64,000 bases of DNA, from positions 55,583,652 through 55,647,651 of the forward strand of contig JASWHV010000012.1 in the NCBI GenBank assembly GCA_030760725.1, in the 5' to 3' direction. The notes under the pieces were generated by a model. It did not search any database. It saw nothing but the letters and a program-made list of their open reading frames with translations, and had not been told where the DNA came from. This stretch comes from Neostapfia colusana. Lineage: Eukaryota > Streptophyta > Magnoliopsida > Poales > Poaceae. This document shows positions 1 to 10,508 of this stretch, piece by piece (position 1 is the first letter of the stretch; every line of letters begins with the position of its first letter). Position numbers and translations under genes: made by a program.

Positions 1-727
1 GGACGATAGTCCAAGCAAAGCCGCAACATCTCATCTTTCTTCTTCACAAATAATGCCGAAAAGCCCCATGGCGAGGAGCTCGCCCTAATAAAACCGTTCT
101 CCAGCACGTCCGTCAACTGCATTTTCAATTCTTCCAACTCCTTTGGCATCATCTTGTATGACCTTCTGGATATTGGCATAGTTCCCGGTGCAAGTTCAAT
201 CTTGAACTCCACCTCTCCGTCGGGCAGCATCCCCGGTAAATCATCCGGGAACACATCTGGGAACTTATGGACTACTGGAATGTCTTCCAATCTGATGGTG
301 GTGGATTGGTATACACTTGGAAGCTTTATTTCTGGACTGTCCAAAAATAATGAATGAAACTCGTGCATCTCTGGGTGTAGATGCACGACTCGGAGGACAG
401 TGTCTAAAACAGCGCCGTGGCAGGTTAACCACGACATCCCTAAGATGACATCGACCTTTTGTACCTATAAAGCTATGAGAGACGTAGGGTATATGCTACC
501 CCCTAAGCACAATGGCGCTTACGAAACCATCATGCTTGCTAAAATTTTCCCACCCGGTGAACAAATCAAGTAAGGACTTTTGGTGGGTAGTATTTGCAAG
601 CTGTATTTAGGAATAAAAGCTTGGCTAATGAAACTATGCGTGGTGCCTGAATCAAATAAAACTATGGCCGGATGCTGGTGGAGTTGGAACGTACCCGCAA
701 GGATTGGTTTTCCCTCTGGCATGTCCT
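1..727 (-). pseudogene. Ty3/gypsy protease and start of reverse transcriptase, element A copy 1 (cut by window edge)
   Basis: This is the protease and the first part of reverse transcriptase of a Ty3/gypsy polyprotein, read right to left. The protease shows the aspartyl site LFDSGTTHSF near 620-660. The RT begins near the window edge with FIRASSSPWG followed by ALFVKKKDE, the usual finger motifs. The reading frame is interrupted by an in-frame TAA at 519-521, where the duplicate copy at 3655-4084 has a lysine codon. After that stop the same frame continues through ILGMSWLT and FPDVFPDDLPG to the edge. The rest of pol lies outside the window. It follows the gag of the same element directly. 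It is a dead copy as written, but the domain identity is clear. Confidence 0.88.
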
Positions 728-1907
728 CTATGGCGATTTGGTGGACGGTGCCGGGCTTAGGTTTTCTTGCCGCACATTAATGGGGTTCCGGGGCTGATTC
801 CTCTCTAGAAACTGTGGTGCCACTCCGCCGCCTTGCCTCTCGGGGCAGTTGTTTGCGAAGTGCCCTTCGCAACCGCATTTGAAGCATGCGGTTGACGGCT
901 GGCCCGTGCTTGGAGGATGAAAGCCCGGCATGCACTGCTGAGGTGCAAACACACGCAGCATCATCCGCTTCTGCTGTTGTTGCTGCTGAGGTGGTGCTGG
1001 TATTGCCGGTCGGAACGCCGGTGGTGAATACGGCTGATTGCAGAATTGCATCGGTCGCTGTGGTGGCTGCCAGCGTGGACCCGATGGTGAGCGATACACC
1101 ATCTGGTATTTTTGGGGAGGTCCACCTCCCTCTCCGCTGCTCTGCGGCACGCTTCACTTTTTCTCCACCGCCGCTAACTCCTTGCCGGAGTTCTCTTGCA
1201 TAATCGCAGCATCAATAATGTCATTTAGGCTGCCGCGATTGAACATCGCCAGCTTGTCCTTCAGGAGCGGATTAAGCCCCTGGTAAAAGTGATCCCGCCG
1301 CTTCTCATCCTTGTCGGTTTGATAGAAAGCGTACAGCACGAGATCATTGAATGCCCTGGAGTACTCCAGCGTGTTCCTGCTGCCTTGCTGCAGACGGAGG
1401 AATTCTTGCGTCTTCCTCTTCATCAGACCCGGCGGTATGTGATAGGCCCTGAAGGCCATCCGGAACTCCGCCCAGGTCAGCACTCGCTCGGTGGGTTGCG
1501 AGGCGCAGAAGTTCGCCCACCAAGCGCTCACTAACTTGGAGCAGCCCGAACTTCATCTCCATCGTGCGGAGCCAGTTGTTCACATTGAGGGGTTCATCCG
1601 CCCTTGAGAATACCAGGGGATGAGTAGTCAGAAAATCCAAGTAGGAGCTTTGTTGACGCTCCTCCCGGTCTTGACGCCTATCTGGTCGAGACGTATTCCC
1701 AATTAGCGTTTGCAGCAGTTCGGTGTACCGCTGGTGCGAGCCCACCATGGCAACAACAATATCAGCCAACGTGACCGTTGGTGGTGGTGGTGGCGGTTGT
1801 TGCTTTTGCTGCTGTTGCTGTCCCGAGGAAGTCTTGGGAGGCTGTTGGGAGGCCTCTCCCCTCTGACTTGATCCACCAACCTCAGGGTTGGGACGTGTAC
1901 GAGTCAT
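728..1907 (-). pseudogene. Ty3/gypsy gag, element A copy 1, frameshifted
   Basis: Gag is the nucleocapsid/capsid protein that packages retrotransposon RNA in virus-like particles. The start MTRTRPNPE is at 1907, one base after an AG (splice-acceptor-like). A Q/P-rich N-terminus follows, then a retrotrans_gag domain (AFRAYHIPPGLMKRK, FYQGLNPLLKDKLAMF), then one CCHC zinc knuckle, CFKCGCEGHFANNC, a full CX2CX4HX4C. Compared with the tandem copy at 4085-5311, this copy lacks 47 bases after position 1529. The missing block corresponds to 4884-4930 and is bounded by the microhomology GCTC. The deletion breaks the frame between the N-terminal part and the capsid domain. No other gag family fits as well. 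Confidence 0.9.
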
Positions 1908-2179
1908 TCTGAAATTCAAAACAGCAACGATCAGCACATGTCATTCTTAAAATCCCATAGAAAACAATAGGTATGGCAGTGACACATGAATAAAATTGCA
2001 CAACGTTCACACATATCGATAAAGCATAAACTTTATACAAGATACATTATTCTTGGGTCCCCGAGAAGTTGTGCTCATGTCGTCACTACCTATATGCATA
2101 CTACTGTCTACACGACATGTCACCTGTACAAAAGTTTCTACACACCACCCTCGCTGCCCTATTTGGCAACGGTAACTCA
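1908..2179 (-). other. Spacer between ORF0 and gag (possible intron)
   Basis: This non-coding spacer lies between the ORF0 stop and the gag start. On the minus strand it begins close to a GTGAGT donor-like sequence at the ORF0 stop and ends with a TTTCAG acceptor-like sequence one base before the gag ATG. It aligns by eye with 5312-5570 of the second copy. Splicing is inferred from sequence only. Confidence 0.5.
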
Positions 2180-3079
2180 CTACTCGGAGTTGAACTCGAC
2201 CTCATGCGGGTCCTCCTCCTCCGCTACCTCTGCTGGTGGTTCAGGATCCATGACCTCCTCTTTGGGTTCAGGTTCCCACATCGCCGGGATACCCAAAACC
2301 ATGGATACTGCACCTACCATCGGTAGGCCCACTACCGGAGGTACGAGGTCTTGCAAAGCATGCACCTCGTCCATGACCTGGTTGTAGTCTTCTTCCCATA
2401 CCTGCCCCTCCTCAATAGCATCATCACGCTCTTGAGTGAGGACCTCGTTCTGCTGGGTCAAGGCTTGAATCTGCTGCTGCAAAGCCGTGATGTCAACGCG
2501 GCTTTTCTTCTTTTCCTTCTTTAGACAACATAACTGATTGTGTTGCTCATTCAGTCGCTTGATCGTCGGAAGGAGCACATTACGGAGTGCGCTGTGAGCA
2601 GTCTCAAAATGGTCTCGGTGGATGGTGCTCTCCTTGAGCTCCACGGCAAGTCGAGCTGTATGGACAGCTTGGCTGTCCATCACTGTCTTCCCTGCCATCA
2701 ACTGGAGGCTGAGATACGCCTCCACGGGTTTGTACCTTGAGCAACTCGGACCCGATGCCTCCAAGTACCTCTCCCTCCACACGTGATTAGCTCGCCCCTC
2801 CACCAGGACAAGCGTGTATGGAGTGCCCTCCATAGCTCTTACGTGTAGCTGGCAGAAACGCGACATGGTGTCGCGGGCTGCCACCTGCCACATCTCCTCC
2901 GGTTGTCTACCTGTCACCATGACGGTGAACGGTGCCCAACCGGGTGGCGTTGGTCCTGCTGAAACTTCAACATGGATAGTCTATGTCTTGTTGCCCTCCT
3001 CGCCTTATTCCTTGGCGAGGTAACGCGGCGTCTCCACATACCCAACATTAGCTTCAATAGTTCCGGATAACCGCTGCAT
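2180..3079 (-). pseudogene. Extra ORF upstream of gag (ORF0), coiled-coil protein of element A
   Basis: This frame of 300 codons lies upstream of gag in the same orientation and has two in-frame stops in its first fifth. From about 2920 to 2180 it is open for 246 codons. The N-terminal part carries GYVETPRYLAKE and, further on, GWAPFTVMVTGRQPEEMW. The middle is a long heptad-rich coiled coil (ITALQQQIQALTQQNEVL). The C-terminus is very acidic and proline-rich. A recognisably related frame precedes gag in element C (17720-18835). Extra ORFs upstream of gag are known in some grass Tekay/Del-type elements, and their function is not established. The start at 3079 was chosen because it is the first ATG in frame with the conserved block. 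An earlier ATG at 3132, right after a CAG, is in another frame. Confidence 0.7.
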
Positions 3080-3654
3080 TGCAAACAGTGGGATACCACC
3101 CACCCGTTCTCCAGTTGTTTATCCTGTGCCATCTGTAGAAACATATTTTAAAAAGGTCAAATATTCATTTCAACAATAAATAATTGAGTTATAACATAAA
3201 ACATGTCATTGAACTCATAAAACATGGAAACGCAAATCAAACTTAGACCATGCTAAAGGAAAAACCAGTTCTGTAGCTAAACATAAAATTTAAATTTAAC
3301 TTCATAGCTTTCTAGAATGTATTTGCTTGGCCTCAGATCTTCCTGGTTCAAAAGTTATGAGATATCAAAGTTGACAGAATTTTTGGAGAGAATTGGACAG
3401 CACCTCCCTGCTTGAGGTACTAGTTTGATCCAAGAATTCCAGTTAATTCTACATCGAGTTTGACAAAACTTTCTGTTACAAAGTTGTAACCTATCTCATG
3501 AAATTTTCAGAACTACCTCATTTTCTATTTTGGATTCTTATGCAGGAAGTTATACTCGATTTACAGAGAGTTACAGAGAGTATTTGCTCTGCCCTGTTCT
3601 ATGGACAGTTTCAACTCTACTGCCTTTTTCGACTGGTTAAGGGATGAAACACCT
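3080..3654 (-). other. Partial leader of element A copy 1
   Basis: This AT-rich non-coding sequence is homologous to the leader at 5571-6150 of the second copy (shared landmarks include TTGACAGAATTTNTGGAGAG and GGACAGCACCTCCCTGC). It ends on the minus strand in TTTCTACAG followed by ATG at 3132, again acceptor-like. At about 3654 it joins, without any LTR or PBS, to protease sequence of the second copy, marking the tandem duplication junction. Confidence 0.7.
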
Positions 3655-4084
3655 TTGATGGTGGTGGATTGATATACACATGGAAGCTTTATTTCTGGAC
3701 TGTCCAGAAATATTGAATGAGACTCGTACATTTCTGGGTGTAGATGCACGACTTGTAGGACGGTGTCTAAAACAGTGCCGTGGCGGGTTAACCACGACAT
3801 CCCTAAGATGACATCGACCTTTTGTCCCTCTAAAGCTATGAGAGACGTAGGGTATATTCTACCTCCCAAGCATAATGACGCTTTCAAAACCATCATGCTT
3901 GCTGAAATTTTCCCACCCGGTGAACAAATCAAGTATGGACTCTTGGTGGGTAGTATTTGAAAATGTATTTAGCAATAAAATCTTGTCTAATGAAATTAGG
4001 CATCTGAATCAAATAAAGCTATGGCGGGATGCTTGTGGAGTTGGAACATACCCGCAAGGATGGGTTCTCCCTCCGGCACGTCCT
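3655..4084 (-). pseudogene. Ty3/gypsy protease, element A copy 2, catalytic site destroyed
   Basis: This is a second copy of the protease and the protease-RT linker. It is collinear with 285-727 and includes ICSPGGKISASMM, ILGMSWLTRHGTVLDT and HLHPEMYESHS. A small deletion next to the active site changes the DSG triad (it reads DSD and then shifts frame), so this copy cannot encode an active aspartyl protease. It ends at about 3655, fused to leader sequence of copy 1, before any RT domain. Confidence 0.82.
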
Positions 4085-5311
4085 CTATGGTGAGTTGGTG
4101 GACGGTGCCGGGCTTAGGGTTTGCCCGCCATGCATTAATGGGATTCCGGTGCTGATTCCTCCTCGGAAACTATGCTTCCACTCTGACGCCTTGCCTCTCG
4201 GGGCAGTTGTTGGCGAGGTGCCCTTGGCGACCGCATTTGAAGCATGCGGTCGATGGCTGGCCTGTGCTTGGAGGACGAAAGCCCGGCATGCACTACTGAG
4301 GTGCAAACGCAGCGACATCGTCCGCTGCTGCTGTTGTTGCTGCGGAGGTGCTGGTAAGGCCGGTCGGAATGCCGGTGGTGAATACGGCCGACTGCGAAAT
4401 TGCATCGGTCGCTGCTGTGGCTGCCAGTGTTGACCCTATGGTGAGTGATACACCATCCGGTATTTTTGGGGAGGACCACCTCCTTCTCCACTGCTATGCG
4501 GCGTGCTTCACTTCTTTTCTGACGCCGCTAACTCCTTGCCGCAGTCCTCTTGTACAATCGCAGCATCAATAATGTCATTGAGGCTGCCGCGATTGAACAT
4601 CGCCAGCTTGTCCTTCAGGAGCGGATTCAGCCCCTGATAAAAGCGATCCCGCCGCTTCTCATCCGTATCAGCGTGATAGGAAGCATACAGCGCGAGATCA
4701 TTGAACGCCCTGGAGTACTCCAGTGCGTTCCTGTTGCCTTGCTGCAGATGGAGGAATTCTTGCATCTTCCTCTTCATCAGACCCGGCGGTATGTGATAGG
4801 CTCTAAAGGCGGTCCGGAATTCCGCCCAGGTCAGAACTCGCTCGGTGGGTTACGAGGCGCAAAAATTCGTCCACCAAGCGCTCATGGACCCCTGAAGTTG
4901 CTAGGATGCAAACTGTGTCTTCCGCTGCTCACTAACTTGGAGCAGCCGGAACTTCATCTCCATCGTGCGGAGCTAGTTGTCCGCATCGAGGGGTTCATCC
5001 GCCCTTGTGAATACCGAGGGATGAGTAGCAAGAAAGTCTGAGTAGGAACTTTGTTGACGCTCCTCTCGATACTGACGCCTCTCTGGTCGAGACGTATTAG
5101 CAATCAACGTTTGCAGCAGTTCGGTGTGCTGCTGGTGTGAGTCCGCCATGGCCGCAACAATATCAGCCAACATGACCGTTGGTGGTGGTGGTGGCTGTGG
5201 TTTCTGTTGCTGCTGCTGCTGTGGTCCCGAGGAAGTCTCGGGAGGATGTTGGGAGGACTCTCCCCCCTGACTTGAACCCCCAACCTCTGGGTTGGCACGA
5301 GTACGAGTCAT
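4085..5311 (-). pseudogene. Ty3/gypsy gag, element A copy 2
   Basis: This second, nearly full-length gag has its start MTRTRANPE at 5311, again one base after an AG. It contains a Q/H/P-rich N-terminus, a retrotrans_gag domain (AFRAYHIPPG, FYQGLNPLLKDKLAMF) and a CCHC knuckle, CFKCGRQGHLANNC. It retains the 47 bases (4884-4930) missing from copy 1, which restore a run through the middle of gag. Stops replace a Trp codon at 4973-4975 and a Gln codon near 4850. Copy 1 lies about 3.4 kb away in the same orientation, making a tandem gag-protease duplication inside one element. Confidence 0.88.
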
Positions 5312-7051
5312 TCTAAAATTCAAAACAGCAATGATCAGCACATGTCATACTTAAAAATCCTTGAAAAACAGCAGGTATTGCAGTGATACATTGATAAAGT
5401 TGCACAACATTCACATATATTGATAAAGCAAACACTTTATACAAGATACATGATTCTCGGGGTCAAAGTTACAGCAACTTTTGATCACCCGAGACATTGT
5501 GCTCATGTTGTCACCACATACTCACACACTTCTGTCTTTCTAATGACACACCGCTGTTACAAAAGCTCTCATCCATAGAAAAATATTTGCAAAGGTCAAA
5601 TATTCATTTCTACAGTAATTCAGTGAGTTATAACATAAAACATGTCATTTAACTCATAAAACCTGGAAACACAAATCAAACTTAGAACAAATTTGATTGC
5701 TGGCCTGCTGCCCAAACTGACAGCCCTGACCAGTTTCCCCTTTAATCTGATTTAGACCATGTTAAAAGCAATACCAGTTCTGGAGCGCAACATCAAAGTT
5801 AAAGAAAACTTCAATAGATTTACAGAATGTATTTGTTTACCCTCATATCTGTCCTGGTTCAAAAGTTATGAGATGTCAAATTTGACAGAATTTCTGGAGA
5901 GAATTGGACAGCACCTCCCTGCTTGAGGTACTGATTTGATCCAAGAATTCCTGTTAATTCTACCTCGAATTTGACAAAACTTTATGTTACAAAGTTGTAA
6001 CTTATCTCATGAACCTTTCAGAACTACCTCATTTTCTATTTTTGGATTTTTATGCAGTAAGTTATGCTCAATTTACAGAGAGTATTTGTTCTGCCCTGTT
6101 TTCTGGACAGTTTCAATTCTACTGCATTTTTCGACTGGTTAAGTGATGAAACATCTCTGGACAACAATAGAAAAGTTGTAAAGCTCTTACAAAGATTTCC
6201 AGAAATGTATCATATGACCCCAACATTGAAAGAACTCAACCTCTAACCTCTGTGTAACTTGAGCTTTATTTGAGCTGAAAACAGAGGACTCTGTCCTTAA
6301 TATCCTATAAGTTGAAAACTTGTTTACTTTGAACATCTTGATTAAGGAAGGGAGTTAAATCAAAGTTTTAGTGATCCAGATCAAAACCTTCAAGTTTTAC
6401 AATGATGTTGATCATTTAGTGGACTGTGACGCCGAAGCGTCACCAAGTTCATGTCGGTACTACGTTTCTCACAAAGAAAACCTATACCGGACTTAGCCGG
6501 CTTCGTTAGTTCAGTGGCACTAAATGTCTCTCCCACATGTGTGCTACTCATCTACTGATCCGTTGTTAGACTACCTGCAATTAAACCACACAATCGTCAG
6601 GCTCTGCTGCACACCGAACGCGGTCCCAATACAGTCTATACAACCGTCTGTTATCACTCGCACGGTTGTTCTCAAGCCAAACACGCCTTGAGCTACGTGT
6701 TCATGTTACTAACCATGTGACGGTGTCTCCCAAACTTGTCCGTAGCACGCCAGGGAAGGGCGTTGCTCGAATATCCCAAACAACATGAAGAGTCGTAGAG
6801 GATACTAAAGCTGGCCGGGTTACCTGCCACCCGTGAGACTCCGCCCTTAAGCTTGTGCGCACTGGTGGACAGCGCTTACATGCACCCCCCAATACATATG
6901 ACATCCCGAGATGCATGATTTTCTGACATAAGCACATAGGTTAGTGATGCCACTTGCTATACACTAATAACATCCTTATATGGGCTACTAACTCGTTCCT
7001 CACCGAGCTTTTTTGAAAAAAATAACCTTTTTAAGTGTCCTAAACCTCAAT
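5312..7051 (-). other. 5' leader of element A (no ORF0)
   Basis: This is the untranslated region between the PBS and gag. It aligns with the leader of element F (for example GAACGTAGTACCGACAT at 55510 and its reverse complement near 6450). ORF0, about 1 kb in copy 1, is missing here: sequence matching 2135 in copy 1 is joined to sequence matching 3129 at about 5570/5571. No open frame of note. From about 6300 to 7050 I see only leader sequence. Confidence 0.65.
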
Positions 7052-7066
7052 GGAGCTCTAATACCA
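7052..7066 (-). promoter_or_regulatory. Primer binding site of element A
   Basis: On the minus strand this reads TGGTATTAGAGCTCC, one mismatch from the initiator-Met tRNA type PBS within the first 12 bases. It sits three bases from the LTR end at 7070, so the LTR to its right is the element's 5' LTR and the element runs right to left. Confidence 0.85.
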
Positions 7067-7301
7067 CGTTGCAAGGACCCGACGGTCTCGACTAGCCAGG
7101 ATCACGTTGAGGGGTGCTGCGTTGCACAACACCGGATAACACACATAAAAGGTACAAAGCGGAAGCGAAAATTTTATTACATAGATGAGTTTATGAACAT
7201 GTTTACATAAAAATAACGTCAAGTCTACACTCACAGACATAGACTAAGCAAAAGAGTTCACGTTCAGCCCATGAACATGTTCCCACTAGCACACATGCAC
7301 A

Positions 7302-8518
7302 CTAACACGGCAGCAAGCATGGCTCCCATTCGACGGTGTTTCCCTCTTGGGGGTCCGTCTCCTCCTCGGAAGCCTCCTCCTCATATCACTCTACAAACGC
7401 TTCATACACAAGCAGTGAGTACGATGGCTCAGCAAGACTGACCCATCTTACATACACATGAAACTCTACATGTTGGGTTTGCAGTGTATAATGTAATGTA
7501 TATTGCAAAAGACACGCCTAAATAGTGGAACCTTACTTTCAAGTTTTAGCAACAAGTTATTGGAGAACCTCGTGCTAAGGCACATAAGAAATCCGCAATC
7601 AAACAAGAAATGCATTTCTCTTATGTGCTTTGCCTAAGGCTGAAAAGAACTTTAATTAGCTCTAAACTACAGAAATTCATTAGCAAACAAAGTACAGCTT
7701 CAACCAGCAATCTTTTAACATGACACTAGCTTGTTCTTTCTACGTCACGGTACAGTGAACAAGTGTTACTCACTGACCACGAGGGACGGCAATTATAATT
7801 GATTTACACCTGTAGAGTTACCCGAATAACCCGTCCCATACGCCAGTACTCGATGTTGCCTACAACAACCACCACGGACGTCATACGCAACCACCTTTCA
7901 TCTGTCCGCCAAGTGTTAAACCGGTCCTATCGTCCCGAGCAGGAGGTCTCTGCGCGGAGCATCCGCAGTGCCCGCCAGCCGATTTACACCTCGCTGCTCT
8001 CAACCTACCCTCTGGACAACAAGCAATGCCTCAACAGGTCTTCGGTACTGTTCTAGCTTGTTCATCAGGCCCGCACCCGGCTCGGTCCTCAATCGACACA
8101 AGCGGAGCTATGGCACCCAGGCCCCAAAGTCCTGCTGCCCTTACTCTCCGCTCGGTCTCATTTTTCTTGCCATGTGATTCGTTTTCTATCTCTAACCGAG
8201 TTATGTGCCTCTAGCCTATTCTTGCGAGTAGTTCTAACTACTCAAATGGTACCGAATCCTACACCAATTTAGAATTGCAGTGGCTACTCGAGGTTTAAAA
8301 CGTTAGCCCAAAACCCTGGTTCTCTTGGCTATGCATTTGGGTTTTCAAACAAGACTCTAATGCACAATTGTAAGAAATACATAAAGTAAGTTCTAAAAAC
8401 AAGAGACTTTATGAAATGGCTAATGCAAACCAGAGATTGCCTTGCTACTGATCGTATGCTAGTTGTTCTTCCAGAGTTATGAATGCTAACACCTCCGTCT
8501 CTTCTTCGACCTTAGCGA
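7302..8518 (-). other. Candidate split acidic ORF in the LTR of element A
   Basis: Exon a is 8518-8441 (78 nt), preceded by an AG and followed by a GC donor-like CAAG/GCAAT. It reads AKVEEETEVLAFITLEEQLA with one stop near its end. Exon b is 7390-7302 (89 nt), preceded by TTTGTAG. It reads YEEEASEEETDPQEGNTVEW then EPC, ending in TAG. Both match the E copy in frame and nearly in length. A TGA at the first full codon of exon b shows this copy is decayed. There is no ATG, so translation is unproven. Confidence 0.45.
8225..8244 (-). other. LTR hairpin, element A copy
   Basis: Stem GAGTAG/CTACTC with a 6-8 nt loop, at the same place as in LTRs E, F, G and H. The outermost pair of the 7-bp stem is lost here. 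Confidence 0.6.
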
Positions 8519-9800
8519 CTACACGAAATAAACATATAATGCGTGTCAATTTAAATGCAATTGAAATTGAAGTTGATATTAGGAAGTATATAAGTATAGC
8601 TAGACAGGCCTAATGACTCTGAAATTTTTACTGTCGTTGGGATACAATCTAAACAAAGACTTGGCCAAATTTCATTTGAAGCAAATTTCATTTGAGCCCT
8701 GCACAAATAATTGTGTATTTGGCCCTAATTAGAGCTCTTAGGGTGTTCTAAGGATTTTCATGGAGCAAGGCAGCATTTCTGGAAACTAGATTTTTAGAGG
8801 GTTCTAATGGAATTGGTTTTGTCTAATTTGAAGATTCCTAGCAAAAGATATGAGCTAAACAAGTTCATAGAAAATTTGAAAAATGTTTCTGGACATTTTT
8901 CTTTTTATCTGGACCAGTTTACTTAATCACACCATTAGGTGGATCAAATGAGCTCTAATGGATCTGAAATTTCTATGGTATGTCAGGGATATTACAAGAA
9001 CATCCTGGCCAAATTTCAGAATTTTCCACTAAGGGGTTGTCCAGTTAAAATTCTAAACAGTCTAAATTTTGAAGAATTAAATCTGGAGAAATAAAGATTT
9101 TCATAGAGGGAAACTTGATTTGTTGGAAAGTACTCAGAGAGATGAATTCAACAAAATTTGGTTCACTCAATTTGGAGCTTCCCAGCCAAAGTTATGGGTG
9201 TTTGAATTTGAACTAAATCTGAAAATCGAGAAATGTTTAAAACGTTGTACGTGGGTCCCACACACAGTGTCTTCTTCAACCTCCCGCTGGCACCCGAGCT
9301 CGCGATGCACAGCGGCGGTGGCGCGGCTCGTTCTCAGCTGTTACTGCCTAATTCTCGACGTGGTTTCTTTCTACGTGACCCTTGGAGCACGGCGCACACG
9401 CCAGACAACTCCTCGCGCCTCGACATCGCCGGGAAAGTAGTCGGCGACGGTGGCGGCGGAATTGAGCTCTGGTCCGATGGTGCTAGCTCATCTCGACAGT
9501 GAACACGATCAACCAACGGGTCGTAAAGCACCACTGGGGCATGGGGAAGCTAACCCTGCCCTCCTCTTGGTCGGAGATTGCCGGGAAAGTAGACTTCATC
9601 GGCGACCCGAGCCGTTTTCACCGGCGGCGGCGAAAACACGGCGCTACGCTCACTGGATTGATCATCTACGCTAACATTTGGCCTAGGTAATCGTGAGGTG
9701 CTACTCTAGCTTCAGCTAAACCAAAATCTCCAGTGATCAAGTGATGGACGCTCCAGCGACCCGTCACTAGAAATCGACCATAACAAAGGTAGAAGATGGA

Positions 9801-10471
9801 GGTTGGAATTTTAGCCCATATGAAGCAAAGCCGAACTAAAATTCCTAATCAAAGCCACATGTATGGCCAGAGTGATGCTAAATGTTTTGTACACTTGAAG
9901 AGTGGAAGTAGAAGAAGAATTGCTTATAAAGGAAGTTGGTCTACAACTTCCTAGTTGAGTGAGAAGAGGAGTTGTACATGTGCGCTCCTCCTCCTCACTC
10001 GCCTTGCCACGCCGTACCTCGCACACACGCGCGTGTTTAGTGAATTTGAACCTCAAGTCAAGCCTAACTATTATTTTTGGTGTTCAGGTCTATGGCAGGT
10101 CGGGTCTGGTCTCTACAGACCTGGGTGGCAGGTCTTCGAGAAGGTCGGGTCTCTAGAGATCTAGAGACCTGGCTGGTCATGTCTCTAGCAAATTGGGAAA
10201 TTGAGTTCGAGACAGACGCGTCAACAATAGTTGAGTCGGGTTGGATTGAAAACCGAACCATTGGTAGTTGTAACCGACTAGGAATTTTTCTCAAGGTGCT
10301 ATAAATAAAAGGCATGCACGCATGGTTAGGAACAAGCCATAGCAGATTATTTTTGTCTCTCTTGTTTCTTGTGCCGTCATTGTAGTATACTCTATCTTGA
10401 GTGTCAGTGCACACCGATGATCGGGATAGCAGGTCTCCGGATTAACCAGGAAATTGCCCAGATTTGTAACA
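9801..10471 (+). repeat. 5' LTR of copia D
   Basis: Starts GGTTGGAATTTTAGCCC and ends TTGTAACA. A TATA box, TATAAATA, is at 10300-10307, matched by 39842-39849 in the 3' LTR. It is about 210 bp shorter than the 3' LTR because of a deletion near its end. A perfect inverted repeat, GGTCTCTAGA/TCTAGAGACC, lies upstream of the TATA box at 10148-10169. No clear PBS follows at 10472. Confidence 0.85.
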
Positions 10472-10508
10472 ATCCTAAACCTTTATTTAGGAATTTTCCT
10501 AAATTTAT

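Larger units (their letters stand above)
7070..9795 (-). mobile_element. 5' LTR of element A (family X), right part cut by the copia insertion
   Basis: This long LTR ends on the left in TGCA (minus-strand ...TTGCA) next to the PBS. It is the reverse complement of the right two thirds of solo LTR E (40430-44481). Shared landmarks are the AATAAA-type polyadenylation region near 7170, candidate exon b (7302-7390), the hairpin at 8225-8244, candidate exon a (8441-8518) and a GC-rich block from 9240. The U3 end is not visible: the copia element D starts at 9801, and sequence resuming at 40332 does not obviously complete the LTR. Confidence 0.8.

Noticed and set aside
7055..7066. tRNA-like sequence
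   Set aside because: This and the similar sites at 17496, 37021 and 54758 are primer binding sites complementary to a tRNA 3' end, not tRNA genes.
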